A DNA stretch of 36,468 nt from Nitrospirota bacterium (GTDB taxonomy: Bacteria > Nitrospirota > Thermodesulfovibrionia > Thermodesulfovibrionales > UBA9159), in the NCBI GenBank assembly GCA_023475105.1, contig JAMCWJ010000060.1:1-36468 (forward strand), read 5' to 3'. Both the position numbers and the translations under genes were made by a program. Positions within the stretch are counted from its first letter, which is position 1. Each line of letters starts with the position of its first letter. This document shows positions 15,693 to 23,549 of the stretch, one piece after another. The notes beneath the pieces were generated by a model. The model made no database searches, was not told the origin of the DNA, and saw nothing but the letters and a program-made list of their open reading frames with translations.

Positions 15693-17867
15693 ATGGGCAA
15701 GACGATCACACGGCGAGAGTTTATCAAGACATCGATGGCCGGCGCCGGCTTGGCCATAGCAGTCTCTCTCACCCCTTGCGGATGCCGCCTCCTCTCTGCC
15801 GGCGAGGCAGAAAGAGAGGCGAAGGCATTCAGCCCCAATGTCTGGCTGAAGATAGGATCCGACAATATCGTAAGTGTCATAGTGAACAAGTCAGAAATGG
15901 GCCAGGGGGTGTTTACCGCCCTTCCGATGATCGTTGCGGACGAGCTCGATGCGGACTGGAAACAGATACATGCCGAATTCGCGCCGGCAGCGGACAAATA
16001 CAAGGACCCTGCCTGGGGCAGGCAATCGACCGGAGGGAGCTCCAGCGTCAGTCACATGTACGAGCCCCTGCGTAAGGCAGGGGCCTCGGCGAGGCAGATG
16101 CTTCTCGCTGCCGCGGCGAAGACCTGGGGGGTGCCGGTAAGCGAATGCAACGCAAAGAAAGGTACAGTGCTCCATGAAAAGACAGAGCGGACTCTCACCT
16201 ATGGAGAGCTGACAGTGAAGGCTGCAGGCCTAGCGGTCCCTCAGAACCCGCCCCTCAAGGACAAGGACCTTTTCACCTATATCGGAACTCCTCTCCCACG
16301 CCTCGATATCGACGCAAAGGTCAACGGCGTTGCCCGCTTCGGAATCGACACGCAGGTCCCCGGCATGCTCTATGCCGCCATTGCAAGGCCGCATGCCTAC
16401 GGCTCGAAGGCGGTCGCCTTTAACCAGGATGCAGCAATGAAGATAAAAGGGGTCCGGAATGTAGTCGCCTTGCAGACCGGGATCGCGGTCTGTGCGGAAA
16501 CCCCTGATGCCGCATGGGAAGGGACGGCAGCTCTCAAGGCAAAGTGGGACAAGGGGGCCGAGCCCGGACTGGATACGGAGTCCCTCCGGAAGCGCTTCCT
16601 CGCAGACCTTGACAGGGAAGGTCTCTCCGCACGCAACGACGGCGACGCAAAAGCCGCCCTCGCGAGGGCGGCGAAGAAGGTAGAGGCGGTCTATGCCCTG
16701 CCCTATCTCTCCCATACGACGATGGAACCGATGAACTGCACGGTCCGCATCGGTCCCGACGCATGCGAACTATGGGTCCCGACCCAGAACCAGACGGGCG
16801 TCCTTGCGCTTGCGCAGAAGGAAACGGGTTTGAAGCCTGGGCAGATCCGCGTCAATACCACCTATTTGGGAGGGGGCTACGGCAGAAGGTTCGAGACCGA
16901 CTCCGTAGAGGAGGCGCTCAAAATAGCCAAGGCGGTGAAGAAGCCGGTGAAGCTCATATGGAAAAGAGAAGAGGATATGCAGCATGATTTCTACCGGCCG
17001 GCAAACTGCTCACAGGTCGAAGGTGGCCTCGATGAAAAGGGGCGGCTTGTAGCGTGGGCGCACACCATAGTCTGTCCTTCCATCTTTGCACGGGCATTCC
17101 CCGACAGAGTCAAAGACGGCATCGACCCCGCTGCCGTGGAAGGCCTCAAGAATCTTGAATACGAGGTCCCGAACATCAGCGTGCGTTATGTGCGTATCGA
17201 TACGCCCGTGCCTGTCGGTTTCTGGCGTTCCGTCGGAAGCTCCCACAACGGCTTCACCGTCGAGAGCTTTGCGGATGAGATGGCCCATGCCGCAGGGAAG
17301 GACCCGCTTGAATTCCGTGTGAATCTTTTGAAAAACCACCCGAGGCCCCGGCGCGTCCTTGAAGTCGCTGCTGAAAAAGCGGGCTGGTCGCGACCGCTCT
17401 CGGGTGGTGCAGAGGGCAAAGGCATTGCGCAGGTCTTTTCCTTCGGTACTTATGTCGCCCAGGTGGCGGAGGTTTCGGTGGACAGGGAAGACGGCATCAT
17501 CAGGGTGCACAGGGTCGTCTGCGCCGTCGATTGCGGGGATGTCGTGAATCCTGCCATAATCACCGCCCAGATGGAAGGCGGCATACTCATGGGATTGAGC
17601 GCAGCCATGAAGGAGGCGATCGCTTTCAAAGACGGCGGAGTGGCGACTTCAAATTTCGATACTTACCCTCTGCTCCGCATAAGCGAGGCTCCGAAGATCG
17701 AGGTCCATATCCTGGAAAGCGGCGAAAAACTGGGCGGAATCGGGGAACCGGGGCTGCCCCCGATCGCGCCGGCTGTTGCCAATGCTGTCTTCAATGCGGC
17801 CGGGATACGCCTCAGAATGCTTCCCATGACTCCCACGACCGTGTCGGAGGCGATGAAAAAGGCATGA
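15693..17867 (+). CDS. Tat-exported molybdopterin-binding subunit (IorB-like aldehyde/isoquinoline oxidoreductase)
   Basis: Catalytic subunit of 724 residues in the xanthine oxidase superfamily, IorB branch. The N terminus has a twin-arginine signal, RREFIK at residues 7-12 followed by a hydrophobic stretch ending in a Cys-rich segment (LTPCGC), so export to the periplasm is likely and lipid attachment is possible. Cofactor-binding blocks include EMGQGVFTALPMIVADEL, TYLGGGYGRR and GFWRSVGSSHNGF. The expected catalytic glutamate is in GGIGEPGLPP (E685). The [2Fe-2S] partner is encoded upstream and has no signal, so it is presumably exported as a complex. XdhC and MocA-like maturation factors follow. 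The substrate (an aldehyde or N-heterocycle) cannot be deduced. Confidence 0.93.
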   Translation: MGKTITRREFIKTSMAGAGLAIAVSLTPCGCRLLSAGEAEREAKAFSPNVWLKIGSDNIVSVIVNKSEMGQGVFTALPMIVADELDADWKQIHAEFAPAADKYKDPAWGRQSTGGSSSVSHMYEPLRKAGASARQMLLAAAAKTWGVPVSECNAKKGTVLHEKTERTLTYGELTVKAAGLAVPQNPPLKDKDLFTYIGTPLPRLDIDAKVNGVARFGIDTQVPGMLYAAIARPHAYGSKAVAFNQDAAMKIKGVRNVVALQTGIAVCAETPDAAWEGTAALKAKWDKGAEPGLDTESLRKRFLADLDREGLSARNDGDAKAALARAAKKVEAVYALPYLSHTTMEPMNCTVRIGPDACELWVPTQNQTGVLALAQKETGLKPGQIRVNTTYLGGGYGRRFETDSVEEALKIAKAVKKPVKLIWKREEDMQHDFYRPANCSQVEGGLDEKGRLVAWAHTIVCPSIFARAFPDRVKDGIDPAAVEGLKNLEYEVPNISVRYVRIDTPVPVGFWRSVGSSHNGFTVESFADEMAHAAGKDPLEFRVNLLKNHPRPRRVLEVAAEKAGWSRPLSGGAEGKGIAQVFSFGTYVAQVAEVSVDREDGIIRVHRVVCAVDCGDVVNPAIITAQMEGGILMGLSAAMKEAIAFKDGGVATSNFDTYPLLRISEAPKIEVHILESGEKLGGIGEPGLPPIAPAVANAVFNAAGIRLRMLPMTPTTVSEAMKKA

Positions 17868-17920
17868 TATCCGGAACATTGCAACATGAAAGGCGGAAAA
17901 GGAGGGCTTGAGAAGATCTT

Positions 17921-18763
17921 ATGGAACTCTATGAGGAGATGCTGAGGCTGAAGAAGCAAGGAAGGTCCTGTGCGCTCGCCACAATCGTCCAGTGCGTCGG
18001 CTCCTCGCCCCAGAAGGAAGGGGCGAAGATGCTCATCAGGGACGACGCCTCGATCGTCGGCACCCTTGGAGGAGGATGCCTCGAGGCGGATGTGATACAG
18101 GCTGCACAGATGGCGATAAAGGACGGGACGCCCCAGACCGTGCCCTTCGAACTAACCGAAAAGGAGGGGGGGCTCGTATGCGGAGGAAAGGTCCTTGTCT
18201 ATGTCGAACCCTTCGTACCTGAGCCCCTCGTCGTCATCCTCGGGGCTGGACACGTAGGCAAGGCGTTATCGCGGCTTGCGAAGTTCGCCGGTTTCAGGGT
18301 GTCGGTTGCCGATGACAGGGTCGAATTCGCCAACAAGGATGCCCTCCCGGATGCGGACGAGGTCGTTGTGAATGATTTTGAGACGGTTTTCGGGAAGCTT
18401 TCGATCGGCCGGAACACGTACGTGGTGGTGGCGACCCGGGGTCATAACCATGACCTGACTGCAGTGAAAGCGGCGCTGAGAACACGGGCCATCTATGTCG
18501 GCCTTCTCGGCAGCAGGCGAAAGAAGGCCCTTCTCTTCAGGGCCCTCGAAAAAGAGGGCTTCTCGAAGGATGACATCGGCAGGGTCATAGTCCCCGTAGG
18601 TCTTCCGATACGCTCCGTCACCCCGGAGGAAATTGCCGTCAGCATCATGGCTCAGATCATCCAGATGAGGAGGGAAGGTGCGCCCGAGGGTTTCAGCAGT
18701 CCTTCTTGCAGCAGGCTCATCGAAGAGGATGGGTCGGCCCAAACAGCTGCTTCCCTTACATGA
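17921..18763 (+). CDS. xdhC: XdhC family molybdenum cofactor insertion protein
   Basis: A 280-residue accessory protein for molybdenum hydroxylases; family members bind the cofactor, support its sulfuration and deliver it to the apoenzyme. The N-terminal domain has ATIVQCVGSSPQKEGAKMLI and GTLGGGCLEADV. The C-terminal Rossmann-like domain has VVILGAGHVGKALSRLA, ATRGHNHDL and YVGLLGSRRKK. It lies 53 bases after the catalytic subunit, and its 3' end overlaps the next gene by 86 bases. Its presence supports a sulfurated cofactor in the neighbouring oxidoreductase, which is expected but not proven for the Ior group. Confidence 0.94.
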   Translation: MELYEEMLRLKKQGRSCALATIVQCVGSSPQKEGAKMLIRDDASIVGTLGGGCLEADVIQAAQMAIKDGTPQTVPFELTEKEGGLVCGGKVLVYVEPFVPEPLVVILGAGHVGKALSRLAKFAGFRVSVADDRVEFANKDALPDADEVVVNDFETVFGKLSIGRNTYVVVATRGHNHDLTAVKAALRTRAIYVGLLGSRRKKALLFRALEKEGFSKDDIGRVIVPVGLPIRSVTPEEIAVSIMAQIIQMRREGAPEGFSSPSCSRLIEEDGSAQTAASLT

Positions 18764-19289
18764 GAAGCCGTTCATCTCTCATTGCCTCGAGACCATCCTG
18801 TCTTCGGGCATCGAAGATATCGTGGTCGTCCTCGGCGAAGACGGAACTGAAATCGAAAAGCTCCTGAAAGGGTTTCTCTCCCGGAAGCGAGTAAAGACCG
18901 CCCTCAACGCCGATCCCGAAAGTGGGATGGCGGAGTCCCTCAGGATAGGACTGGGCGCACTCGATGCTTCTTCGAAGGCCGTCGCGGTCTGTCTCTGCGA
19001 CCATCCCTTGGTGCTGCCGGACACACTCAGGACCCTTCTCGCCCTCCACGCGAAGGAACCTGACAAGATCGTCATACCTTCATTCGAAAGGAAGAAGGGG
19101 CATCCGACGCTCTTCCCCCGCATCCTCCTGGAACGGCTGACCGGCGGGCTTACGCTGAGAGACCTGATTCACAGACACCCTGACAGGGTGAAGCTGGCCG
19201 AGGTTCCGGACGAAGGGGTGATTCTCGATATGGATACAATCGAGGATTACAGGATGATTTCGGGGATACAAGAGCGCAAACGTCATTGA
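18678..19289 (+). CDS. mocA: MocA-like molybdenum cofactor cytidylyltransferase
   Basis: A 203-residue nucleotidyltransferase with the N-terminal loop AVLLAAGSSKRMGRPKQLLP and the CDHP metal-binding block (VCLCDHPLVLP), typical of MobA-like proteins that attach CMP (MocA) or GMP (MobA) to molybdopterin. The KKGHPTLF segment is also typical. Pairing with XdhC and a xanthine-oxidase-family enzyme favours MocA (CTP). The GTG start is supported by AGGAGGG just upstream and lies inside xdhC, an 86-base overlap that suggests translational coupling. Confidence 0.9.
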   Translation: MRPRVSAVLLAAGSSKRMGRPKQLLPLHEKPFISHCLETILSSGIEDIVVVLGEDGTEIEKLLKGFLSRKRVKTALNADPESGMAESLRIGLGALDASSKAVAVCLCDHPLVLPDTLRTLLALHAKEPDKIVIPSFERKKGHPTLFPRILLERLTGGLTLRDLIHRHPDRVKLAEVPDEGVILDMDTIEDYRMISGIQERKRH

Positions 19290-19325
19290 GCACCGGCGCC
19301 GCTTGCGTCCAAACGAGAGGGATTA

Positions 19326-20195
19326 ATGAAGATCAGGGACATCCTTGCAAAAAGAGAGCGGGGCATATCTCTTGAGTTTTTCCCGCCCAGGAATGCGGGG
19401 GGCAAGGAAGGGTTTATGAAGGTTGTCAACGAACTCAGGAGGTACGATCCCCTTTTCGTATCCGTTACCTGCAGTCCGGGAAACCTCGCTCATGAGAGGA
19501 CGGTCGATGCGATAACCTGGATGAGGCAGGAGACGGACCTCACTGTCATGCCCCACCCGACGTGCATCGGCGCAACGCGGGAATCCATAGACATGGTCCT
19601 CAGGAAATATATCAAAAACGGCATCGACAATATCCTCGCCCTGCGCGGCGACCCTCCGGAGAATGTCCCTGACTTTCACTCTGAGACGGGCGAATTCGCT
19701 TATGCGAAGGACCTGGTAGCCTTCGCCGGGACGTACGACGCCTTTTCTATCGGGGTGGCGGCATATCCCGAGGGTCATCCGCAATCGCCAAACCTCGAAA
19801 AAGATATCGAATATACCAAAATGAAGGTGGACGCAGGGGCGGATTTCGCCATCGCCCAGATGTTTTTCGACAACAGGTACTTTTACGAATACCTCGAAAG
19901 GGCGCGGAAGGCCGGCATAACCATCCCCATACTACCCGGCATATTGACCGTGACCGACTGCCGGAAGATAGAGGAGTTTTCCGACTTCTGTAGTGCGACC
20001 ATACCGCCTGCACTGAAGGAAAAGATGTATCCTGTGCCGGATAAACCTGAGGAGATGACAAAGATCAACCTTGAATATGCCCTGAAGCAGTGTGAGGACC
20101 TAAGGGCCAACGGCGTGACATACCTCCATTTCTATACGATGAACAAGTCCGGCATCGTCAGTAGGATCATTGATGCCCTGGGAATGGGAAAGTGA
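19326..20195 (+). CDS. metF: Methylenetetrahydrofolate reductase (MetF)
   Basis: A 289-residue TIM-barrel flavoprotein that reduces 5,10-methylenetetrahydrofolate to 5-methyltetrahydrofolate for methionine synthesis or the methyl branch of acetyl-CoA metabolism. Key blocks are ISLEFFPPRN (with the conserved catalytic glutamate), NILALRGDPP, IGVAAYPEGHP, GADFAIAQMFFD and ILPGILTV. It follows mocA by 36 bases on the same strand and may share its transcript. No MetV-type partner is adjacent. The stop codon is directly followed by the repeats of the transposase element, so the element has inserted just past the gene. Confidence 0.96.
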   Translation: MKIRDILAKRERGISLEFFPPRNAGGKEGFMKVVNELRRYDPLFVSVTCSPGNLAHERTVDAITWMRQETDLTVMPHPTCIGATRESIDMVLRKYIKNGIDNILALRGDPPENVPDFHSETGEFAYAKDLVAFAGTYDAFSIGVAAYPEGHPQSPNLEKDIEYTKMKVDAGADFAIAQMFFDNRYFYEYLERARKAGITIPILPGILTVTDCRKIEEFSDFCSATIPPALKEKMYPVPDKPEEMTKINLEYALKQCEDLRANGVTYLHFYTMNKSGIVSRIIDALGMGK

Positions 20196-20205
20196 GGGAT
20201 ATCGC

Positions 20206-20361
20206 GGAACTTCTTGGGGTCACGGAACTTCTTGGGGTCAGGTCTACAGAACTTCTTGGGGTCAGGTCTATAAGGGGTCACGAACTTCTTGGGGTCAGGT
20301 CTATAATGTTTGACTTTTACTCGGAACTTCTTGGGGTCAGGTCTATAATGTTTGACTTTTA
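20206..20361 (+). repeat. Left repeat array of the transposase element (about five copies)
   Basis: Copies of GAACTTCTTGGGGTCAGGTC begin at about 20206 (truncated after GGGGTCA), 20224, 20249, 20282 and 20323. The last two are extended by TATAATGTTTGACTTTTA. A partial GGGGTCA at 20274 lies between copies. Copies differ in length in a stepwise manner, as if built by repeated partial duplication. Confidence 0.9.
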
Positions 20362-20386
20362 CTTAGAGTTCTGATATGTTTCTCAC

Positions 20387-21250
20387 ATGGCCCGTCCTCT
20401 ACGCATAGAATATCCCGGTGCGGTCTACCACATCACATCTCGGGGGAATGATAAAAAGCCTGTGTTCAAGAACGACCAGGACCGAGAGACAATTCTCAAA
20501 ATCCTTGCTCGCGTCAATAAACGCTACCACTGGCTCTGCCACGCCTACTGCCTCATGGACAATCATTATCATCTTCTCATAGAAACTCCGGATGGCAATC
20601 TCTCTATCGGCATGAGGCAATTAAACGGCGTCTATACGCAGGCGCGGAATAAGCGCTACAGCAAGACCGGTCACCTCTTCCAGGGCAGGTACAAGGCCAT
20701 CCTCATTCAAAAGGACACGCACCTTTTGGAAGTCTGCCGCTATGTGGTTCTTAATCCAATCCGTGCCGGGATGGTCGAAAAGCCCGAGGACTGGAGATGG
20801 ACAAGCTATCGAGCCACAGCGGGGAAAGCACCGTCCCACCCATGCATTACCACAGACTGGATACTCGGACAATTCAGCCGAACAAGAAGCACGGCCGAGA
20901 AAGAATACCGTCAATTCGTGCACTCGGGTATCGGCAAAGAAACCATCTGGAATGACGTCAAGGGTCAGGCCGTCCTTGGCGAAGATACTTTTGTTGACAG
21001 CCTTGCCGGTCATCTCAAGCGGCACAGGGACATTCCCGAGATACCCAAGAGCCAGCGCTATGCCAACAGACCGCCACTCGACAAAATATTTTCTGAGGGT
21101 ATACTCAAAAACACGCGCAAGCGGGACAAGAAGATTACCGAGGCCGTGGAGAAATATGGTTACACCCAAAGGGTGGTCGCAGACCATCTCGGCATGCACT
21201 TTACCTATGTGAGCCAGATAATCAATCGGCACCAACATGGGCCAATATAA
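20387..21250 (+). CDS. REP-associated tyrosine transposase (Y1, HUH family)
   Basis: A 287-residue Y1-type single-strand transposase of the TnpA-REP group. The N terminus MARPLRIEYPGAVYHITSRGN is typical, the metal-binding H-x-H is H60-Y-H62 in MDNHYHLL, and the catalytic tyrosine is probably Y83 (GVYTQARNKRY). The HLFQGRYK block is also diagnostic. The C-terminal 100 residues carry a predicted DNA-binding helix-turn-helix (TQRVVADHLGMHFTYVSQII), an extension found in a subgroup. The reading frame is intact and key residues are present, so the enzyme may be active. No clear ribosome-binding site precedes the ATG at 20387. The stop codon overlaps the first right-hand repeat. Confidence 0.94.
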   Translation: MARPLRIEYPGAVYHITSRGNDKKPVFKNDQDRETILKILARVNKRYHWLCHAYCLMDNHYHLLIETPDGNLSIGMRQLNGVYTQARNKRYSKTGHLFQGRYKAILIQKDTHLLEVCRYVVLNPIRAGMVEKPEDWRWTSYRATAGKAPSHPCITTDWILGQFSRTRSTAEKEYRQFVHSGIGKETIWNDVKGQAVLGEDTFVDSLAGHLKRHRDIPEIPKSQRYANRPPLDKIFSEGILKNTRKRDKKITEAVEKYGYTQRVVADHLGMHFTYVSQIINRHQHGPI

Positions 21251-21318
21251 ACATTATAGACCTGACCCCGAAGAGGCTCGTGTAAACATTATAAACCTGA
21301 CCCCGAAGAGGCTCGTGT
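21249..21318 (-). repeat. Right repeat pair of the transposase element
   Basis: Two tandem 35-base units (21249-21283 and 21284-21318) beginning AAACATTATA, then ACCTGACCCCGAAGAGGCTC. They differ at one position. The AAACATTATAGACCTGACCC part is the reverse complement of the left-hand repeat core, while the distal part (GAAGAGGCTCGTGT) differs from the left-hand GAACTTCTT. Confidence 0.9.
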
Positions 21319-21408
21319 GACGGGAAAGATCCGGGCCAGGATTGATCCGCAGGGAGAAACAGTGAACCGGAATGAAACCTGCCTTCAAGGAAGGAGGCTC
21401 CCAAACCC

Positions 21409-22518
21409 TTACACGTTGAACCTGAAATTGATGATGTCTCCGTCTTTGACCTCGTAGGTCTTGCCTTCGAGTCTGAGAAGCCCCTTTTCCCTCGCAGCGT
21501 GCATATTGCCGCAGGCGATGAAATCCCCGTAGTGCACGACTTCAGCCCGTATGAAGCCCCGCTCGATGTCGGAATGTATCTTTCCCGCCGCCTTCTGAGC
21601 ACCCGTCCCTTTCGTGAGCGTCCACGCCTTCACCTCATCTTCACCCACCGTAAGAAATGATATGAGGCCGAGGAGGTCGTAGCTCACACGGATCAACTTG
21701 TTGAGAGCGGGCTCCGATATCCCGAGGTCGTCGAGAAAGGCCCTTGCCTCTTCGGGAGACAACTGGGCGATCTCCATCTCGATCTTCCCGCACAGGGAAA
21801 CCGTGGCGTGGCGCACAGGGAGCGAAGGGTCTTTATCCTTGCCCGACAGATACCCCTTCACTTCCTCTTGAAGCTTCGTCGTCTTTTCAGTGCCGAGGTC
21901 ACCTTCTCCGACGTTCATCACGACCACCTGCGGCTTTGTCGAAATGAACTGAAGGGGCCTCATCGCCTTCTCCTCTTCCTCATCAAAGGCCACGTTCCGG
22001 AGCGGGACTTCCTTTTCGAGCGCCTCCCTGCACTTCAGGAGGAGCTTCCTTTCTTTTTCATCGGGCTTCTTCCCTCTCCTTGAGCCTTCCTCCATCCTCG
22101 CAAGCCTCTTTTCCACAAATTCGAGGTCCCCGAAGATCAGCTCGAGTTCGACGGTCCCGATGTCCTTGAGGGGATTGATTTCGTTCATAGGATGGGAAAC
22201 CGACTCGTCCTCGAAGGCCCTCACCACGTGCACGATCGCATCCACATCCTTTATCAGGTCGAAGACCTTTCTGTTCTGTTCGATGTCTCCCTTTGTCAGC
22301 CCGATGTAATCGACGTACTCGACCGTCGCGTGGGTCACCTTCTTCGGCTTATATATGCCGGCAAGCGCATCAACCCGCTGGTCCGGCACCTTCACCACCC
22401 CGAAGTGCGGCTCCCCGCTGACCGTCGGATAGATCGTCGTCTCCAGGTTCTGGCCAGTGAGGGCATTGAAAATCGTTGTCTTTCCCGAGTTCGAAAGTCC
22501 GATGATCGCTAATTTCAC
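21409..22518 (-). CDS. ychF: Redox-regulated ATPase YchF (OLA1)
   Basis: A 369-residue Obg-family P-loop protein that binds ATP rather than GTP and associates with ribosomes. The P-loop is GLSNSGKT (7-14). The G4 position reads NVGE instead of NKxD, the hallmark of YchF that relaxes guanine specificity. The C-terminal TGS domain is complete (KAWTLTKGTGAQKAAGKIH, GLLRLEGKTYEVKDGDIINF). Length and ends are normal. It is a stand-alone minus-strand gene downstream of recR (102-base gap), and its 3' end lies 90 bases from the transposon repeats. Confidence 0.97.
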   Translation of the reverse strand: MKLAIIGLSNSGKTTIFNALTGQNLETTIYPTVSGEPHFGVVKVPDQRVDALAGIYKPKKVTHATVEYVDYIGLTKGDIEQNRKVFDLIKDVDAIVHVVRAFEDESVSHPMNEINPLKDIGTVELELIFGDLEFVEKRLARMEEGSRRGKKPDEKERKLLLKCREALEKEVPLRNVAFDEEEEKAMRPLQFISTKPQVVVMNVGEGDLGTEKTTKLQEEVKGYLSGKDKDPSLPVRHATVSLCGKIEMEIAQLSPEEARAFLDDLGISEPALNKLIRVSYDLLGLISFLTVGEDEVKAWTLTKGTGAQKAAGKIHSDIERGFIRAEVVHYGDFIACGNMHAAREKGLLRLEGKTYEVKDGDIINFRFNV

Positions 22519-22620
22519 TCAGTTCTCCTCATAGGTGGTTTTTTAGGATGCTCACAACGCCTGCAGCGGCTTTGCACAGGAGAACGACATGCGCCGTGCT
22601 CCATGCCGCTGCCGGCCCCG

Positions 22621-23214
22621 TTACATCCGCCTTCTTCCCTCGAGGGCCTTGCCGAGTGTCACCTCGTCGGCAAACTCGATGTCACTGCCCATCGGGAGAC
22701 CGTAGGCGATTCTCGTGACCTGCACGGGAAAGGCGTTCAGCCTCTCCCTGATATACTGCGCGGTGACCTCGCCTTTTGTATTGGGGTTCGTCGCAAGGAT
22801 CACCTCTTCAACTCCGTTCGCCTGCACCCTCTGCACGAGCTCGTCGATCTTCAGCTTTTCCGGCGTAATCCCGTCTATCGGAGAAATGGCCCCGAGCAGC
22901 ACGTGATAAAGGCCGCGGTAGAACTTCGCCCTCTCGATCACGAGGATATTGCTCGGCTCTTCGACCACGCAGATCCTTTTCCTGTCTCTCCGCTCGTCCC
23001 TGCATATGTCGCAGACCTCCGCATCGGTGATGTTGAAGCACTGAGAACAGAAGCGCGCCTTCTCCTTCACCTCATCGATCGCCCTCGCAACGGACCTCGC
23101 CTCTTCATCGGGCATGGTGAGAATAAAGAAGGTCAGCCTCTGGGCAGTCTTTCTCCCTATGCCGGGGAGGCGCATAAGTTCATTAATGAGGTTTTCGATT
23201 ATGCCGAGTGTCAT
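22621..23214 (-). CDS. recR: Recombination protein RecR
   Basis: A 197-residue DNA-repair protein acting with RecF and RecO in loading RecA. It has the helix-hairpin-helix block [15 protein letters not shown], a four-cysteine zinc finger (C56, C59, C68, C71) and the Toprim domain with [12 protein letters not shown] and later [17 protein letters not shown]. The start overlaps the ybaB stop by four bases (ATGA). The dnaX-ybaB-recR order is widely conserved. Confidence 0.97.
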   Translation of the reverse strand: MTLGIIENLINELMRLPGIGRKTAQRLTFFILTMPDEEARSVARAIDEVKEKARFCSQCFNITDAEVCDICRDERRDRKRICVVEEPSNILVIERAKFYRGLYHVLLGAISPIDGITPEKLKIDELVQRVQANGVEEVILATNPNTKGEVTAQYIRERLNAFPVQVTRIAYGLPMGSDIEFADEVTLGKALEGRRRM

Positions 23215-23549
23215 CCGAAGATATTGCCCATCCCGCCGAGCCCCGGAATCTGAAGGCCTCCGGTAAGCTTCGACATCTCCTGGTTCACCATCTGCTGCGC
23301 CCTCTTGAGGGCCTCATTCGCCGCAGCGAGTATCAGGTCCTGGAGCATTTCGACGTCGTCGGGGTTGACCACTTCCTTTTCTATCTTGATCGAGACGATC
23401 TCCCCGCCTCCGTTCGCCACGACGGTTACCATACCTCCTCCTGCGCTCGCCTCGACGGTCTTCGTCTTTGCCTCCTCCTGGAGACGCTGCATCTCCGCCT
23501 GGAGTTTTTGCGCCTCCCGCATGATATCCCCGAGCATTTTCTTAGACAT
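23211..23549 (-). CDS. ybaB: YbaB/EbfC nucleoid-associated protein
   Basis: A 112-residue dimeric DNA-binding protein of the YbaB/EbfC family. It shows the helical N terminus ([17 protein letters not shown]), the beta segment [21 protein letters not shown] and the C-terminal LTGGLQIPG motif. It lies between dnaX and recR with short overlaps on both sides (8 and 4 bases), so all three genes are translated as a unit. Confidence 0.96.
   Translation of the reverse strand: MSKKMLGDIMREAQKLQAEMQRLQEEAKTKTVEASAGGGMVTVVANGGGEIVSIKIEKEVVNPDDVEMLQDLILAAANEALKRAQQMVNQEMSKLTGGLQIPGLGGMGNIFG

Larger units (their letters stand above)
20206..21318 (+). mobile_element. REP-associated tyrosine transposase element with flanking repeat arrays
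   Basis: A Y1 transposase gene is bracketed by arrays of a repeat whose core is GGGGTCAGGTCTATAATGTT. The array on the left reads in that orientation, and the array on the right carries its reverse complement. This is the layout of RAYT/REPIN-type elements, in which the transposase is flanked by its own palindromic-unit repeats. Outer limits are set by the repeats and are approximate. Confidence 0.85.

Noticed and set aside
20192..20374. A 60-codon plus-strand frame with a repeated ELLGVRS peptide
   Set aside because: The peptide repetition is just the translation of the transposon-associated DNA repeats. It overlaps the metF stop and has no independent coding signal.
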